64,000 bases of DNA. It comes from DAOUJI01 sp034422875. Its GTDB lineage: Bacteria; Chloroflexota; Dehalococcoidia; Lucifugimonadales; JAGWBF01. Below the pieces are notes generated by a model. It was given only the letters and a program-made list of their open reading frames with translations, was not told where the DNA came from and did no database searches. The translations under genes were made by a program, and so were the position numbers. The stretch lies in NCBI GenBank assembly GCA_034422875.1, contig DAOUJI010000098.1:1-64000 (forward strand). The letters are read 5' to 3'. Of the stretch, positions 17,656 through 26,689 are shown in pieces. The stretch's first letter is position 1. The number at the start of each line of letters is the position of its first letter.

Positions 17656-18624
17656 TCAGGGACTCGTATCCGGCAGATAGGACATGAGGGCGTCGGTGGA
17701 GGTATACGTGAACTTGTACCCTGTGTCCCGTTTCAGCTTGGCAGTGCTCATTATGATTGGATGCCTTACGAAATCCAATCCCACAGAAGGCGAGTCTTTC
17801 TGAAGGCCCAGCTTCCACGTCGTCTCCACCAATCCATAGGCCATGAACGGAGGCAGGAAAACCAGCTTACGATTGGACAACTTGGCCAATCGGCTGTAGT
17901 GAATGACCCCGTCTCCAGCTACGTTGTACGTGCCTGGCAAGGGGTCGTTTATGAAACAGTGAAGTACGGAAGCAAGATCATACTCGTGGACGAACTGCAA
18001 GGGCGGGTCCGAGCCGGCAACCCCCAGAAGCGCTGGCTTGAACAGAGCGCGGGTGACGTAGTTGTCGGCCCCAGGGCCCATGACAACACAGGGTCGGAGC
18101 ACCGAGACTGTAACGCCGGGGTTTTCAGCAGCGAAGGTCCCCACCAACTCCTCGGCCATTGACTTGTCCTCTGAGTATTGGAACCTCCTCAATGGACGGA
18201 CGGAGGCTTCTTCCGTTATGGGTATAGGATTGGCCCGTTGCGCTCCGTAGACGGTATGAGAACTGACGTAGACCAGGTTCTTGACCCTGGCGCCCCGACA
18301 GGCGTTCAGCACGCTTGTGAGACCCTTCAGATTGTTGGCTCTGACCGCTTCTATCTGTTTTCGGGTCCTGCCAGGTTTCAGGATAAAGGCCAAATGCACT
18401 ACCGTGTCGACATGATGGTCTCGGAACAGGTCTTCCGTGGCCTGGATGATGTCCATGCGCCGGGCGGTTACGTTGTGAAAGGGAAGGGGAAGAGGCCGAT
18501 GGTCTATAGCCAGCACCCGGCCCAGTGATTCATCCTCTTCCAGTTGGGCTAACAGGTTTGTCCCCACATATCCTGAGGCGCCGGTCACTGCCACCACCGC
18601 AGGCTTAGTCACGTCTCTTGCCAT
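17656..18624 (-). CDS. NAD-dependent epimerase/dehydratase (extended SDR)
   Basis: A 322-aa extended SDR: VAVTGASGYVGTNLLAQL is the Rossmann motif (about residues 12-29), VVHLAFI follows, and the YSEDK motif supplies the catalytic YxxxK. SVLRPCVVMGPG is the usual nucleotide-sugar-side block. The substrate is unknown. It lies 208 bases beyond the end of the hopanoid operon on the same strand, so a link to hopanoid or lipid modification is possible but not shown. Confidence 0.88.
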   Translation of the reverse strand: MARDVTKPAVVAVTGASGYVGTNLLAQLEEDESLGRVLAIDHRPLPLPFHNVTARRMDIIQATEDLFRDHHVDTVVHLAFILKPGRTRKQIEAVRANNLKGLTSVLNACRGARVKNLVYVSSHTVYGAQRANPIPITEEASVRPLRRFQYSEDKSMAEELVGTFAAENPGVTVSVLRPCVVMGPGADNYVTRALFKPALLGVAGSDPPLQFVHEYDLASVLHCFINDPLPGTYNVAGDGVIHYSRLAKLSNRKLVFLPPFMAYGLVETTWKLGLQKDSPSVGLDFVRHPIIMSTAKLKRDTGYKFTYTSTDALMSYLPDTSP

Positions 18625-18832
18625 CTCGCTTTATTCCCAGCCTCAATCATTCAGTGGGCATTCAGTGGGTGGAAAGCTCCACCCCCAAATCTCTAGTGAC
18701 GAACCCTTCGATGCCAGCCGAAACTCAGGTGAACATTCATATCACATTTGTCGCCATGTCGATAGATGTTGTGGCGGGGAATTCAGGCCCCGTTCCGCAG
18801 GGGGCGGCGGACTGTCCAGGCGGTTTCAGGTC

Positions 18833-19726
18833 TCAACGAATCACGGAAGTCGGGTTCCCCATTGGGAGCAGGCTGCGCATCCAGGAGGTGGCAGTGACCA
18901 GATACTTCTCCCTGGAAGAAAGGCTCACCCGTCCTGCGAATACGTCAAAGTTCCTGGCCTCCAACCTGTCGAGTATCTGGCTGTACAGCCGGCCCAAGAC
19001 AGCAGGGCATGCCCGTTCCCTGGCTGACAGATACGGCAGCAACTTGAAGCCACTCTCGAAATAGGTCCGGGCGCGATTCACCTGAAACCTCATGAGATTA
19101 TTGAAAGGCTCGTTGATTACGCCGTCCCGGAGTTCGTCTATCGAGTAGCCGAACTCTTCCATCTCGTTAATCGGAATGTAGACCCGGCCGCGCTCCAGGT
19201 CCTCCTTGACGTCTCTGAGGATGTTGGTCAGCTGCATCGCCACGCCTAAGTCTACTGCGTGGCTTTTTGCTTGCTCGTCTGAGTAGCCGAATATCTGGAT
19301 GCAGCACAGCCCAACCACCGAGGCCACCTTATAGCAATAGTCGGTAAGCTCAACGAAGTTGTTGTAGGTGTGCTTGGTCAGGTCGGTTTCGACCCCGGCC
19401 ACCACCTCCATGAAGTAGTCTTCCGGGATGCCGAAAGTTGACGCAGTGTCAGCTATGGCGGTGAACACCGGCTCGTCGGCGGGGTCGTCTATTATCCCTT
19501 GGTACGCCAGGGACAGCTTACGGCGAATCTCCGACAGGAGAGCCAGTTTCTCGGCAATGGGAATATCCTCGTCGCTGGCGTCGTCGCAGAGTCGGCAGAA
19601 GGCGTAGGAAGCGTAGATGGACCGGCGCTTTCTGGGAGGAAGCGTGATGAAAGCATAGTAGAAGTTTTTCGCCTCGCGCTTGGCTATGAGGCGACAGACA
19701 TCATAGGCCAGGTCCACGTCCGCCAT
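18833..19726 (-). CDS. Squalene/phytoene synthase family protein, HpnD-like
   Basis: A 297-aa all-helical prenyl synthase. Both aspartate-rich motifs are intact: CRLCDDASDE (about residue 45-54) and LRDVKEDLERGRVYIP (about 170-185). Such enzymes join two farnesyl diphosphates head-to-head, and in hopanoid operons HpnD gives presqualene diphosphate. Its position at the 3' end of the hopanoid operon, 18 bases after the YjbQ-family gene, supports a squalene-forming role. No HpnC or HpnE gene is in the window, so either it makes squalene alone or the others lie elsewhere. Phytoene synthase activity is the alternative. Confidence 0.88.
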   Translation of the reverse strand: MADVDLAYDVCRLIAKREAKNFYYAFITLPPRKRRSIYASYAFCRLCDDASDEDIPIAEKLALLSEIRRKLSLAYQGIIDDPADEPVFTAIADTASTFGIPEDYFMEVVAGVETDLTKHTYNNFVELTDYCYKVASVVGLCCIQIFGYSDEQAKSHAVDLGVAMQLTNILRDVKEDLERGRVYIPINEMEEFGYSIDELRDGVINEPFNNLMRFQVNRARTYFESGFKLLPYLSARERACPAVLGRLYSQILDRLEARNFDVFAGRVSLSSREKYLVTATSWMRSLLPMGNPTSVIR

Positions 19727-19744
19727 GGCGCATTGGCCCCTTCA

Positions 19745-20326
19745 TCACTGGCCGATAATCTGGACCACCACTTCGCGGGGTCGTGGATGGTCCAATTCAA
19801 CCACGAAGATGCTTTGCCAGGAGCCGAACACCATGCCGCCGTTCGCTATGGGTATGGTCTCGCTGCCTCCCATCAGCAGGTGCTGGCAGTGGGCGTGGCC
19901 GTTAGGCGCCTCGTTGTCGGTCATGTTGGCAGTGCGAATCTCGAAGTCGTTGTGCCGATAGTAGGCGTTCCGCGGCGAAATGCGTTCAAGAAAGTCCTCC
20001 ATGTCCTGGAGGAGGAGCGGTTCGTTCTCGTTAATCTTGATGGCGGCGGTCGTGTGCTTGGAATACACGACTACGAACCCGGTTTTCACGCCGGATTCAG
20101 CTACGCACTCCCGCACGTGAGACGTTATGTCCATGAATTCCGGAGCCCGTTCGCTGTGCACCTTTATGCAATAGGTCTTGGACGCCATAGGCCCGGCGTC
20201 GGCGCTTTCCAGCTTCTCGGGGCGTGACTCGGGGACCGAGGCATAGGCTTCAGGACCCCGCTCTTGCGGCATAGAAAACTGAGTCACTGTGTTAGGGGCG
20301 ACTTCCTCAACAAATCGTTTCACCAT
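19745..20326 (-). CDS. YjbQ / UPF0047 family protein with N-terminal extension
   Basis: A 193-aa product. The C-terminal ~147 residues are the UPF0047 domain (VVVYSKHTTAAIKINENEP, NGHAHCQHLLMGGSETIPI, GTWQ-like GSWQSIFVVELD) with conserved His residues; some members show thiamine-phosphate synthase activity in vitro. The ATG at 20326 is chosen for its strong GGAGG five to six bases upstream, giving about 46 extra residues before the domain start at M-A-S-K. It sits inside the hopanoid operon between shc and the HpnD-like gene, an unusual place. Confidence 0.85.
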   Translation of the reverse strand: MVKRFVEEVAPNTVTQFSMPQERGPEAYASVPESRPEKLESADAGPMASKTYCIKVHSERAPEFMDITSHVRECVAESGVKTGFVVVYSKHTTAAIKINENEPLLLQDMEDFLERISPRNAYYRHNDFEIRTANMTDNEAPNGHAHCQHLLMGGSETIPIANGGMVFGSWQSIFVVELDHPRPREVVVQIIGQ

Positions 20327-20358
20327 ATTATCCTCCGCAGTTCCCGGAAACAACTCTC

Positions 20359-22434
20359 CTAGGTTCCCTTTGATGCTTTTTCCCTATATCGACCCAACGC
20401 CATCAGTGGCCATATGTTCCGATACATATGGTAGTTAATCATGAATCCGGCGGGCATTTCGGTCCCTTGATACCCGTCGTCGGTGGGCTTTGGATAACGG
20501 GCCAGCCGTTTCCCGATGCCGTAGCCAGGGAACCCTGTGCCCGTAAAGTAGGGCTCATCCCAGGAGCCGTCCGAGAGTTGTGTCTCCGCCAGATGCCTTA
20601 TGCCCCGCTCGGTGGCGGGATGGTCGATTTCTCCGGCGGACATCAAGGCCAGCAAGGCCCATGATGTCTGCGACGGCGTGGACGGGCCTCGCCCCCGCCA
20701 CTCCCAGTCCACGTACGATGCGCAGCTTTCTCCCCAGCCGCCGTCCGGGTTCTGGTGGGTGAGCAGCCAGTCGACGGCCTTCCTAACGTAAGGCTGGCTC
20801 ATGTCCTCACCTATCGCCTCGAGAGCGGGAAGGACGGCGCCGGCGCCGTAGATGTAGTTGACGCCCCATCGCCCAAACCAGGGGCCGTCGTCTTCCTGCT
20901 CGGACCGGATGTACTCGTACCCTCTCAGGAGCGGTTCGAAGTCCTTGGTGTAACCAAGCTTGCCCAACGCTTCCAGCACATGGGCCGTCACGTCCACACT
21001 GGGTGCGTCCAGAGTTTCTCCGAAGTCGGAGAAAGGTATCTTGGCCACGTACCCAGCGTCGTTGTCCTTGTCAAAGGCCGCCCAACCCCCGTTGGAGCAC
21101 TGCATTGCCAGCATCCAGTCAACGCCCTTGCGAATGGCCTGCGCCTTCCTGGACTCCCCCTCCCTGTCAAGCCGGATGTCCTTCAGGGCTATCAACACTT
21201 CCGCCGCGTCGTCCACGTCGGGATAAGTGTCGTTGGCGAATTCGAAAGCCCATCCGCCCGGCTCCACCCCCTTAACATTTACCTGCCAGTCGCCGCCGGA
21301 GGTCACTTGCTCATCAAGCATCCAGGAACCGGCGCGTTGGAGAGCCGGGTGGTCGGGAGCCATTCCAGAGTCCAATAAACCGATCGCGGCCAGACACGTG
21401 TCCCAGACCGGCGACACACAGGCCTGGACCCTCCATGTGTCGCCTTCCTCGATGCCGAACTTCTCGAAACCCTCGAAGCCCTTCTTCATCACTGGGTGGT
21501 CCATCGGCAAACCCATGTGCTTAAGGGCGATAAGGGAGTAGACCCACGGGGGTTGAATTCCACCCCATGAACCGTCTTCCTCCTGCCGGGACATTATCCA
21601 CTCCATGGCCTTTCTGATGGCGCGGTCGCGCCCCGGCTTGATAGGAAGGCCGTTGTACAGCCTAAGGACCGAATCGGCCATGAGAAGCATCGTTCGCAAA
21701 GAGAAGAGCGACTTAGGCTTGCGAAGAGAGTAGTCCGTGAGTTGGCGGCCATCCGGGTACAACTCGTCGATGGTCGCCCACTTCGGCACAGGCTTGGAGG
21801 GTTTCTCTGACAGGATAATGGTCATAGGCACGACAGTGGCCCTCGCCCAACTGGAGAACCGGTAGATGTTGAACGGCGCCCACGTGGGGAGCAACACGAT
21901 CTCAGGCAGCATGGCTGGAGTGCCTTTCCACTCCCACTGGCCGAACAACGACAGCCAAATCTTGGTGAATATCCGCACCTGGGGCACTCCGCCCTTGCTT
22001 AATATGAAGTCCCTCGCTTTCTTCATCTCCGGGCGGTCAGCTGAAACCTCTGCCAGCTTCAGTGCAAAGTAGCATTCCACTGATGTCGACACATCTCCTG
22101 GCGCCTGGTAGTACTGTCCCCAGGAGCCGTCCTTTTGCTGGCGGCTGCGGATATGGTTAACCAGCTTGCGCCAACGCTCTTTGTCTTCGACCTCCAGGAA
22201 GTAGCTGAGCATCAGGTACTCGGCTTCCATAGTGGGGTTGGATTCCAGCTCACCCCACCAGTATCCCTCCGGCCATTGAATCGACAGGAGGAATTTCTGG
22301 GATCGTTTGATGGTGTCGTAAGCTCTCTCCAGGAGGCTCCGTTCCGTTTTTCGGGACAGTTCGACCTTCAAGAGCGGTTTCAAGTGAAGGGCAAACAACG
22401 TGCTCTTTTCCTCTTTTCGGGATACTTCAACCAT
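20359..22434 (-). CDS. shc: Squalene-hopene cyclase
   Basis: A 691-aa triterpene cyclase that converts squalene to hopene at the membrane. The catalytic DXDD motif is D406-V-D408-D409. QW repeats are plentiful (QQKDGSWG, QEEDGSWGG, CSNGGWAAFD, QEDDGPWFGRWG, QNPDGGWG, QLSDGSWDEP). The protein is some 40-60 residues longer than typical enzymes, mainly an N-terminal extension of about 30 residues. It follows hpnA by 14 bases within a tight operon. Confidence 0.97.
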   Translation of the reverse strand: MVEVSRKEEKSTLFALHLKPLLKVELSRKTERSLLERAYDTIKRSQKFLLSIQWPEGYWWGELESNPTMEAEYLMLSYFLEVEDKERWRKLVNHIRSRQQKDGSWGQYYQAPGDVSTSVECYFALKLAEVSADRPEMKKARDFILSKGGVPQVRIFTKIWLSLFGQWEWKGTPAMLPEIVLLPTWAPFNIYRFSSWARATVVPMTIILSEKPSKPVPKWATIDELYPDGRQLTDYSLRKPKSLFSLRTMLLMADSVLRLYNGLPIKPGRDRAIRKAMEWIMSRQEEDGSWGGIQPPWVYSLIALKHMGLPMDHPVMKKGFEGFEKFGIEEGDTWRVQACVSPVWDTCLAAIGLLDSGMAPDHPALQRAGSWMLDEQVTSGGDWQVNVKGVEPGGWAFEFANDTYPDVDDAAEVLIALKDIRLDREGESRKAQAIRKGVDWMLAMQCSNGGWAAFDKDNDAGYVAKIPFSDFGETLDAPSVDVTAHVLEALGKLGYTKDFEPLLRGYEYIRSEQEDDGPWFGRWGVNYIYGAGAVLPALEAIGEDMSQPYVRKAVDWLLTHQNPDGGWGESCASYVDWEWRGRGPSTPSQTSWALLALMSAGEIDHPATERGIRHLAETQLSDGSWDEPYFTGTGFPGYGIGKRLARYPKPTDDGYQGTEMPAGFMINYHMYRNIWPLMALGRYREKASKGT

Positions 22435-22448
22435 CTCTTATTCTCTTT

Positions 22449-23432
22449 TTAACAGTAGTTGTGATCCTTGAACCACTTGACTGCTTTCTCCAAGGCGCCT
22501 TCCACCGGACTCTGGGGCAGGCCCAGCTCGTTGACAGCTTTCGCGCAGTCGACATACATGGGCTTTCGGGCCAGCTTGAGGGCTTCCACCGGAATTGCCG
22601 GCTCCCGCTTCATGAGTCCGGATTCCACTAGGCCGTCGAGATAACCTGCCGCCATAGCGACCCAGAAGGGTATCCGAACTTTCGGGGGTCTCCTTCCGGT
22701 CAACTCGGCCAGTGTTCTCAGAATCTCCTCCAGGGACATGTTCCGATTCCCTAGAAGGTAACGCTCTCCCACTCTCCCCCGTTCCAGGGCCAACACGTGG
22801 CCCTGTGCCACATCCTCGACATCCACCACGTTCAGCCCCGTGTTGACGTAGGCGGGAACTTTCCCGTTGAGGGAATCCACCACCACCTTTCCCGAGGGAG
22901 TAGGCTTTACGTCCCACGGCCCCACTGGGTAAGTCGGGTTCACCACCACCGCCGGAAACCCTTTCTCCGCCTGCTCCAGGACCGTTTGTTCCGCCATGTA
23001 CTTGGACTTCTTGTAGTGGCCTGTCAGTTCGTCTAGGTCTGGATGGTCTTCTTCCGTCCCCGCTTTGTCTCTGCGGAATTTCACCGTTGAGACGGTGCTG
23101 GTGTGCACCACCCGGTCTACCTGGGCCCGGTCGGCCTCTTCCAGAACGTTCCTAGTCCCCTCGACGTTGACTTCGTAAACATGTTCCGGATTCCTTGACC
23201 AGAACGAGTAGACAGCGGCGCAATGAATGACAGCGTTGCATCCTTCCAGGGCCGACGCCACGGACTGGCGGTCCGTCACGTCGCCATGAACTGTCTCGAC
23301 GCCTGTGCCTTCTAGATTTATTAAAGTGCTCTCCGGTCTTACCAGAGCTTTTGCCTGATGCCCTCGTGTTACGAGGGCTCGGACTACGTTCCCTCCTATG
23401 AATCCGGTGGCTCCGGTCACTAATACTTTCAA
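22449..23432 (-). CDS. hpnA: HpnA-like hopanoid-associated sugar epimerase
   Basis: A 327-aa extended SDR with MKVLVTGATGFIGGNVVRAL (Rossmann), a TSTVSTV serine region and catalytic YKKSK (YxxxK). The HpnA assignment rests on full-length similarity from memory plus its place between hpnG and shc. In hopanoid producers HpnA is thought to act on the sugar side chain, but its reaction is not firmly established. It starts one base after hpnG ends. Confidence 0.88.
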   Translation of the reverse strand: MKVLVTGATGFIGGNVVRALVTRGHQAKALVRPESTLINLEGTGVETVHGDVTDRQSVASALEGCNAVIHCAAVYSFWSRNPEHVYEVNVEGTRNVLEEADRAQVDRVVHTSTVSTVKFRRDKAGTEEDHPDLDELTGHYKKSKYMAEQTVLEQAEKGFPAVVVNPTYPVGPWDVKPTPSGKVVVDSLNGKVPAYVNTGLNVVDVEDVAQGHVLALERGRVGERYLLGNRNMSLEEILRTLAELTGRRPPKVRIPFWVAMAAGYLDGLVESGLMKREPAIPVEALKLARKPMYVDCAKAVNELGLPQSPVEGALEKAVKWFKDHNYC

Positions 23433-23433
23433 G

Positions 23434-24165
23434 TTACGGCCTGCTCAGAGCCACGTCCCTTCTGCCATGTGTCGTCTGCGTCATTATTGAAATATAAGCT
23501 TGCAGGAACCTTTCCAAAGCACTCGCCGCTCTGGACGCCCCTGCTCCCAAAGCCATCAGAGCCGGAACATGCCAGGGATGAGTGACGGCATAAGCCAGCC
23601 CCGACACGGCCTGGCGCGCGTGTGAAACGCCTCCGATGGCCGCCACGGGCGGCGGAACACGCTGGTCTGCGGAATCCACGATCGCTCTCACGCTGATGAA
23701 AGGAACTCCGAGGCGGGATGCTTCTTTCGCAAAATAGTAGTCTTCCATGGTCACGAAAGAGGCCCCAGTGCGGTCGAACAGGTCGCGTTTGTCAGATAGA
23801 GTGCACACCGGACGGCGGGACGTATACTCGGGTAATGATCGGCAACCCGATTCCGAAGCTACGGTCTCAACGGCGTCCAGCATCTCCCGGTCGCACCCGA
23901 TTGGAGGACCGCCCTCTTCATGAATCCGGGTTGCTGTCACCAAGTCCCCCGGCTTGAGGGACGGGTCCAAGCCTCCGGCGAACCCGAACGCCATGATGCA
24001 GTCCACGTTCTGTGAAGCCTCAGTCAACTGCGGCAATGAAAAGCCCGAGGGCCACGGCCCCACTCCGGTGACGATCGATTCGGCATCTACGTCGGCCAAA
24101 GCGAGTCCCCGTCGAAGGACCCTCTCCTCCCGCACCATCGGCGTCAAGAATACAGTTCGAGACAT
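23434..24165 (-). CDS. hpnG: HpnG-like adenosylhopane nucleosidase (phosphorylase family)
   Basis: A 243-aa nucleoside phosphorylase-fold protein: VTGVGPWPSG near residue 33, FGFAGGLDPSLKPGDLV near 78, and a VTMEDYYFAKEA block that corresponds to the VxMExxAxA catalytic/binding motif. In hopanoid synthesis HpnG removes adenine from adenosylhopane to give ribosylhopane. Its position directly after hpnH (three bases) supports this role over general nucleoside salvage. Confidence 0.88.
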   Translation of the reverse strand: MSRTVFLTPMVREERVLRRGLALADVDAESIVTGVGPWPSGFSLPQLTEASQNVDCIMAFGFAGGLDPSLKPGDLVTATRIHEEGGPPIGCDREMLDAVETVASESGCRSLPEYTSRRPVCTLSDKRDLFDRTGASFVTMEDYYFAKEASRLGVPFISVRAIVDSADQRVPPPVAAIGGVSHARQAVSGLAYAVTHPWHVPALMALGAGASRAASALERFLQAYISIMTQTTHGRRDVALSRP

Positions 24166-24168
24166 ACG

Positions 24169-25257
24169 CTACCCGGCCGTAATCCCGCTCTTGCCGACAG
24201 CGCCGGACTTGATGAGGGTTACCCAATCCCTGGGACTGCTGACTGCGTTGAAGATGGTGGCCGACTCGAACCCGCAGTGCATCATGCATCCGGAGCACCT
24301 CGGGTCCCGTCCCACACCGTATTTCTCGTTCCACAACGAGGCGTCGTAAAGCTCGTCCACGTTCTGCACGTGCTCATCGGCCAGGGGATAGCAAGGCTTC
24401 CTCCAACCCATCACTGTGTAGGTCGGGTTCGACCAGGCGGTGCATTGGTATTCCCGCTTTCCCCGCAGGAAATCCAGGTAGATGGGGTTGTTGTACATCT
24501 TCAGGCCCTTGATGGCCCTTTCGTCCAGGATTTCCTTAAAGGCGTCGTTGGATTCCTTTCTTGTGAGGAAGATGTCGTGGTCCGGGGCGTGGGTGTAGTC
24601 GTAGCCCGGCGACACCATGCAGCCTTCCACGCCCAAGTCAGTCATCTTCTTGAAGAGGGTGTGCATGTCGTCCACGTCCACTCCCCGGTAGATGGTGGAG
24701 TTGGTGCATACCCGGTAACCCGAATCGAGAGCGACTTCGATGGCTTTGAGGGCCCTCTTGAAGACGCCCTTCCGGGCCACCGCCTCGTCATGTTTCTCTT
24801 CCATACCGTCCATGTGGACGACCCATGAGAGGTACTTGGAAGGCGGCACTTTCTTCATGACTCTTTCGAGGAGCAGTCCGTTGGTGCAGCAGTAGACGAA
24901 ATACTTTCGCCGTACCAGCTCGTTGATAATCTCGTCTATCTTGGGATGGATGGTGGGTTCTCCACCGGCTATAGAGACGATGGGGGCGCCCGACTCCTCA
25001 ACGGCCCTGACGCACTCGTCGACGTCCATCATCTTGTCCATTACAGGCTTGTACTCGTGGATGCGGCCACACCCAACGCAGGCCAGGTTGCACATCTCCA
25101 ACGGTTCGAGCATCGTCACTAAGGGAAACCGCTTCTTTCCCTTTAGGCGGTTGCTGACCATGTACCAAGCCAACTTGACGGACATTACCATCGGCCTGGA
25201 AGCCCGTTTCCTAGGGCGAACGTCTATCTCTTCCTGAAGTTCTTCAACCGCCTTCAA
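24169..25257 (-). CDS. hpnH: HpnH radical SAM adenosylhopane synthase
   Basis: A 362-aa radical SAM enzyme with C56-x3-C60-x2-C63 (MCNLACVGC) for the 4Fe-4S cluster and a following GGEPTIHPKID block. A C-terminal CSGCMMHCGFE region carries further cysteines. HpnH links the 5'-deoxyadenosyl radical to hopene, making adenosylhopane, the first step to extended C35 hopanoids. It is the second gene of the operon, 21 bases after the prenyl synthase. Confidence 0.95.
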   Translation of the reverse strand: MKAVEELQEEIDVRPRKRASRPMVMSVKLAWYMVSNRLKGKKRFPLVTMLEPLEMCNLACVGCGRIHEYKPVMDKMMDVDECVRAVEESGAPIVSIAGGEPTIHPKIDEIINELVRRKYFVYCCTNGLLLERVMKKVPPSKYLSWVVHMDGMEEKHDEAVARKGVFKRALKAIEVALDSGYRVCTNSTIYRGVDVDDMHTLFKKMTDLGVEGCMVSPGYDYTHAPDHDIFLTRKESNDAFKEILDERAIKGLKMYNNPIYLDFLRGKREYQCTAWSNPTYTVMGWRKPCYPLADEHVQNVDELYDASLWNEKYGVGRDPRCSGCMMHCGFESATIFNAVSSPRDWVTLIKSGAVGKSGITAG

Positions 25258-25278
25258 TGCATACGCTCCATCAACGAA

Positions 25279-26418
25279 TTATGACTGACGTTCCACCAGG
25301 AACTCAGCCATTTGCTCCAGTTCTCTCATAGCCCAGGGACTCAGACCAGCCTCCCTCGCGTGTCCAAGCGCCAGCCCGGCAGCCCTGCGGGTGTCCGACA
25401 TGGAATATTCTTCAGCATTCAGTTCTGACAGAACATCAAGGACGTCGTCCACGTCCCGTTCGTCCACTTCCTCACCGCTGTACACTTCCATTAGCCTCTT
25501 TAAGGCCGGACCTTCCGCTGTTCCCAAGGCAAAGACTATAGGGAAGGACTTCTTCTTCCTTCTGATGTCGTTGCCCACAGACTTGCCGGTGTTGATCTCG
25601 TCTCCCCAGATGCCCAGGTGGTCGTCCCGTATCTGGAAGGCGCGCCCCAGGTAAGCCCCCATCTGGGCGAAATGGTGCACGGAGTCCTCGTCGTCAGTCC
25701 CTATCAGCGCCCCCATCTCCATGCCGCACCTGATAAGGGCGCCGGTCTTGCAGGCGATCATCCCAAGATAGTCTTCCAACCTGATGTCCAGACGCCCCTC
25801 GAAGGACAGGTCCATGCATTGTCCTCGAATCATGTCCAGGTACGCCTGTGTCAGCAAACTGGAGGCCCTGAGGACTTTTTGCTCGGGCAGTCCCGCTCCC
25901 CTTAGAGCAGACATATCCGCCAGAGAACGCATGGCGTTTCCGGCCGTGATGGCCTGGGGCTGCCCCCACAAGACCCAGAGTGTTGGCCTGTGCCTCCGCT
26001 CCGTGTCTCCATCTTGTATGTCGTCGTGGATAAGTGAAAAATTATGGACTAATTCAAGAGCGACTGCGGCGGGCATTGCCTGTTCCCAGCCGCCCGAATA
26101 GGCCTCGCAGGAGAACAGGCAAAGGGTGGGCCTGAGGGCCTTCCCAGCCGAAACCCGCTCTTCCAACAACTCTCCCTCTTCGTTCGCCCAACCCAGATGG
26201 TAGAGCATCATCGTGTAAAGGTCGGAGGCGTCGCCGCCTGAATCGTTCACTGGAGCGATCGAACGTCGGATTGCAATCTCCAGGTCCTCGTTGTAGCGAG
26301 AAAAGAACGAAGGAACGGAAGGCCCTACAACGCCTTCCGCGCCGGACTTTGCTGTCTTAACCCTACCCACTCCAGCCATAAGATGTCCCAGAAAGGGATA
26401 CATCGCAAGACGATGCAC
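25279..26418 (-). CDS. Polyprenyl diphosphate synthase (FPP/GGPP synthase type)
   Basis: A 379-aa trans-prenyltransferase with first aspartate-rich motif LIHDDIQDGD, RRHRPT, and a second motif of form DDHLGIWGD followed by TGKSVGND. The relaxed second motif is the form seen in actinobacterial and chloroflexotal IdsA-like enzymes. As first gene of the hopanoid operon it most likely supplies farnesyl diphosphate; GGPP is possible. Two further in-frame ATGs at 26403 and 26379 could be the start. Confidence 0.9.
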   Translation of the reverse strand: MHRLAMYPFLGHLMAGVGRVKTAKSGAEGVVGPSVPSFFSRYNEDLEIAIRRSIAPVNDSGGDASDLYTMMLYHLGWANEEGELLEERVSAGKALRPTLCLFSCEAYSGGWEQAMPAAVALELVHNFSLIHDDIQDGDTERRHRPTLWVLWGQPQAITAGNAMRSLADMSALRGAGLPEQKVLRASSLLTQAYLDMIRGQCMDLSFEGRLDIRLEDYLGMIACKTGALIRCGMEMGALIGTDDEDSVHHFAQMGAYLGRAFQIRDDHLGIWGDEINTGKSVGNDIRRKKKSFPIVFALGTAEGPALKRLMEVYSGEEVDERDVDDVLDVLSELNAEEYSMSDTRRAAGLALGHAREAGLSPWAMRELEQMAEFLVERQS

Positions 26419-26527
26419 GAAAGGTTAACAAAGGGGGCGCCCGCTGTCAAGCCCAATTAATTCGAACAAACGCAGGCTGTTCGTTCTTGACCGCGTGTGT
26501 CAGGGATCAGGAAGTGAAGACTGGAGC

Positions 26528-26602
26528 GTAGGGGCGACCCTTGTGGTCGCCCTCAGGTGTTGTCCAGTCGGGGGACAGGGCAACCACGAGGGTTGCCCCT
26601 AC
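26528..26602. repeat. 75-bp inverted-repeat element with 26-bp arms
   Basis: The left arm (26528-26553, GTAGGGGCGACCCTTGTGGT then CGCCCT) and right arm (26577-26602) match as inverted repeats at 23 of 26 positions. All three mismatches would form G-U pairs in at least one transcript sense. The loop is 23 bases. Pattern and location between convergent or non-coding ends suggest a dispersed palindromic (REP/MITE-like) element. Confidence 0.75.
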
Positions 26603-26624
26603 GACGATACGCGCTGGTGTGCAA

Positions 26625-26668
26625 GGATTTCAGATTCCTCACACCGCTCCGCTAGGTTCGGAATGACA
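26625..26668. repeat. Candidate dispersed REP-like sequence
   Basis: The segment AGATTCCTCACACCGCTCCG followed by GGTTCGGAATGACA resembles a short intergenic sequence that I recall from many bacterial genomes. Only one copy is in the window, so repeat status is unproven. It lies directly next to the 75-bp palindrome. Confidence 0.35.
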
Positions 26669-26689
26669 TTAAGAGGAGCAGGAGATCCT

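Noticed and set aside
18625..18832. Short direct repeat TTCAGTGGGCA-like near 18650-18675
   Set aside because: Only two partial copies; probably chance.
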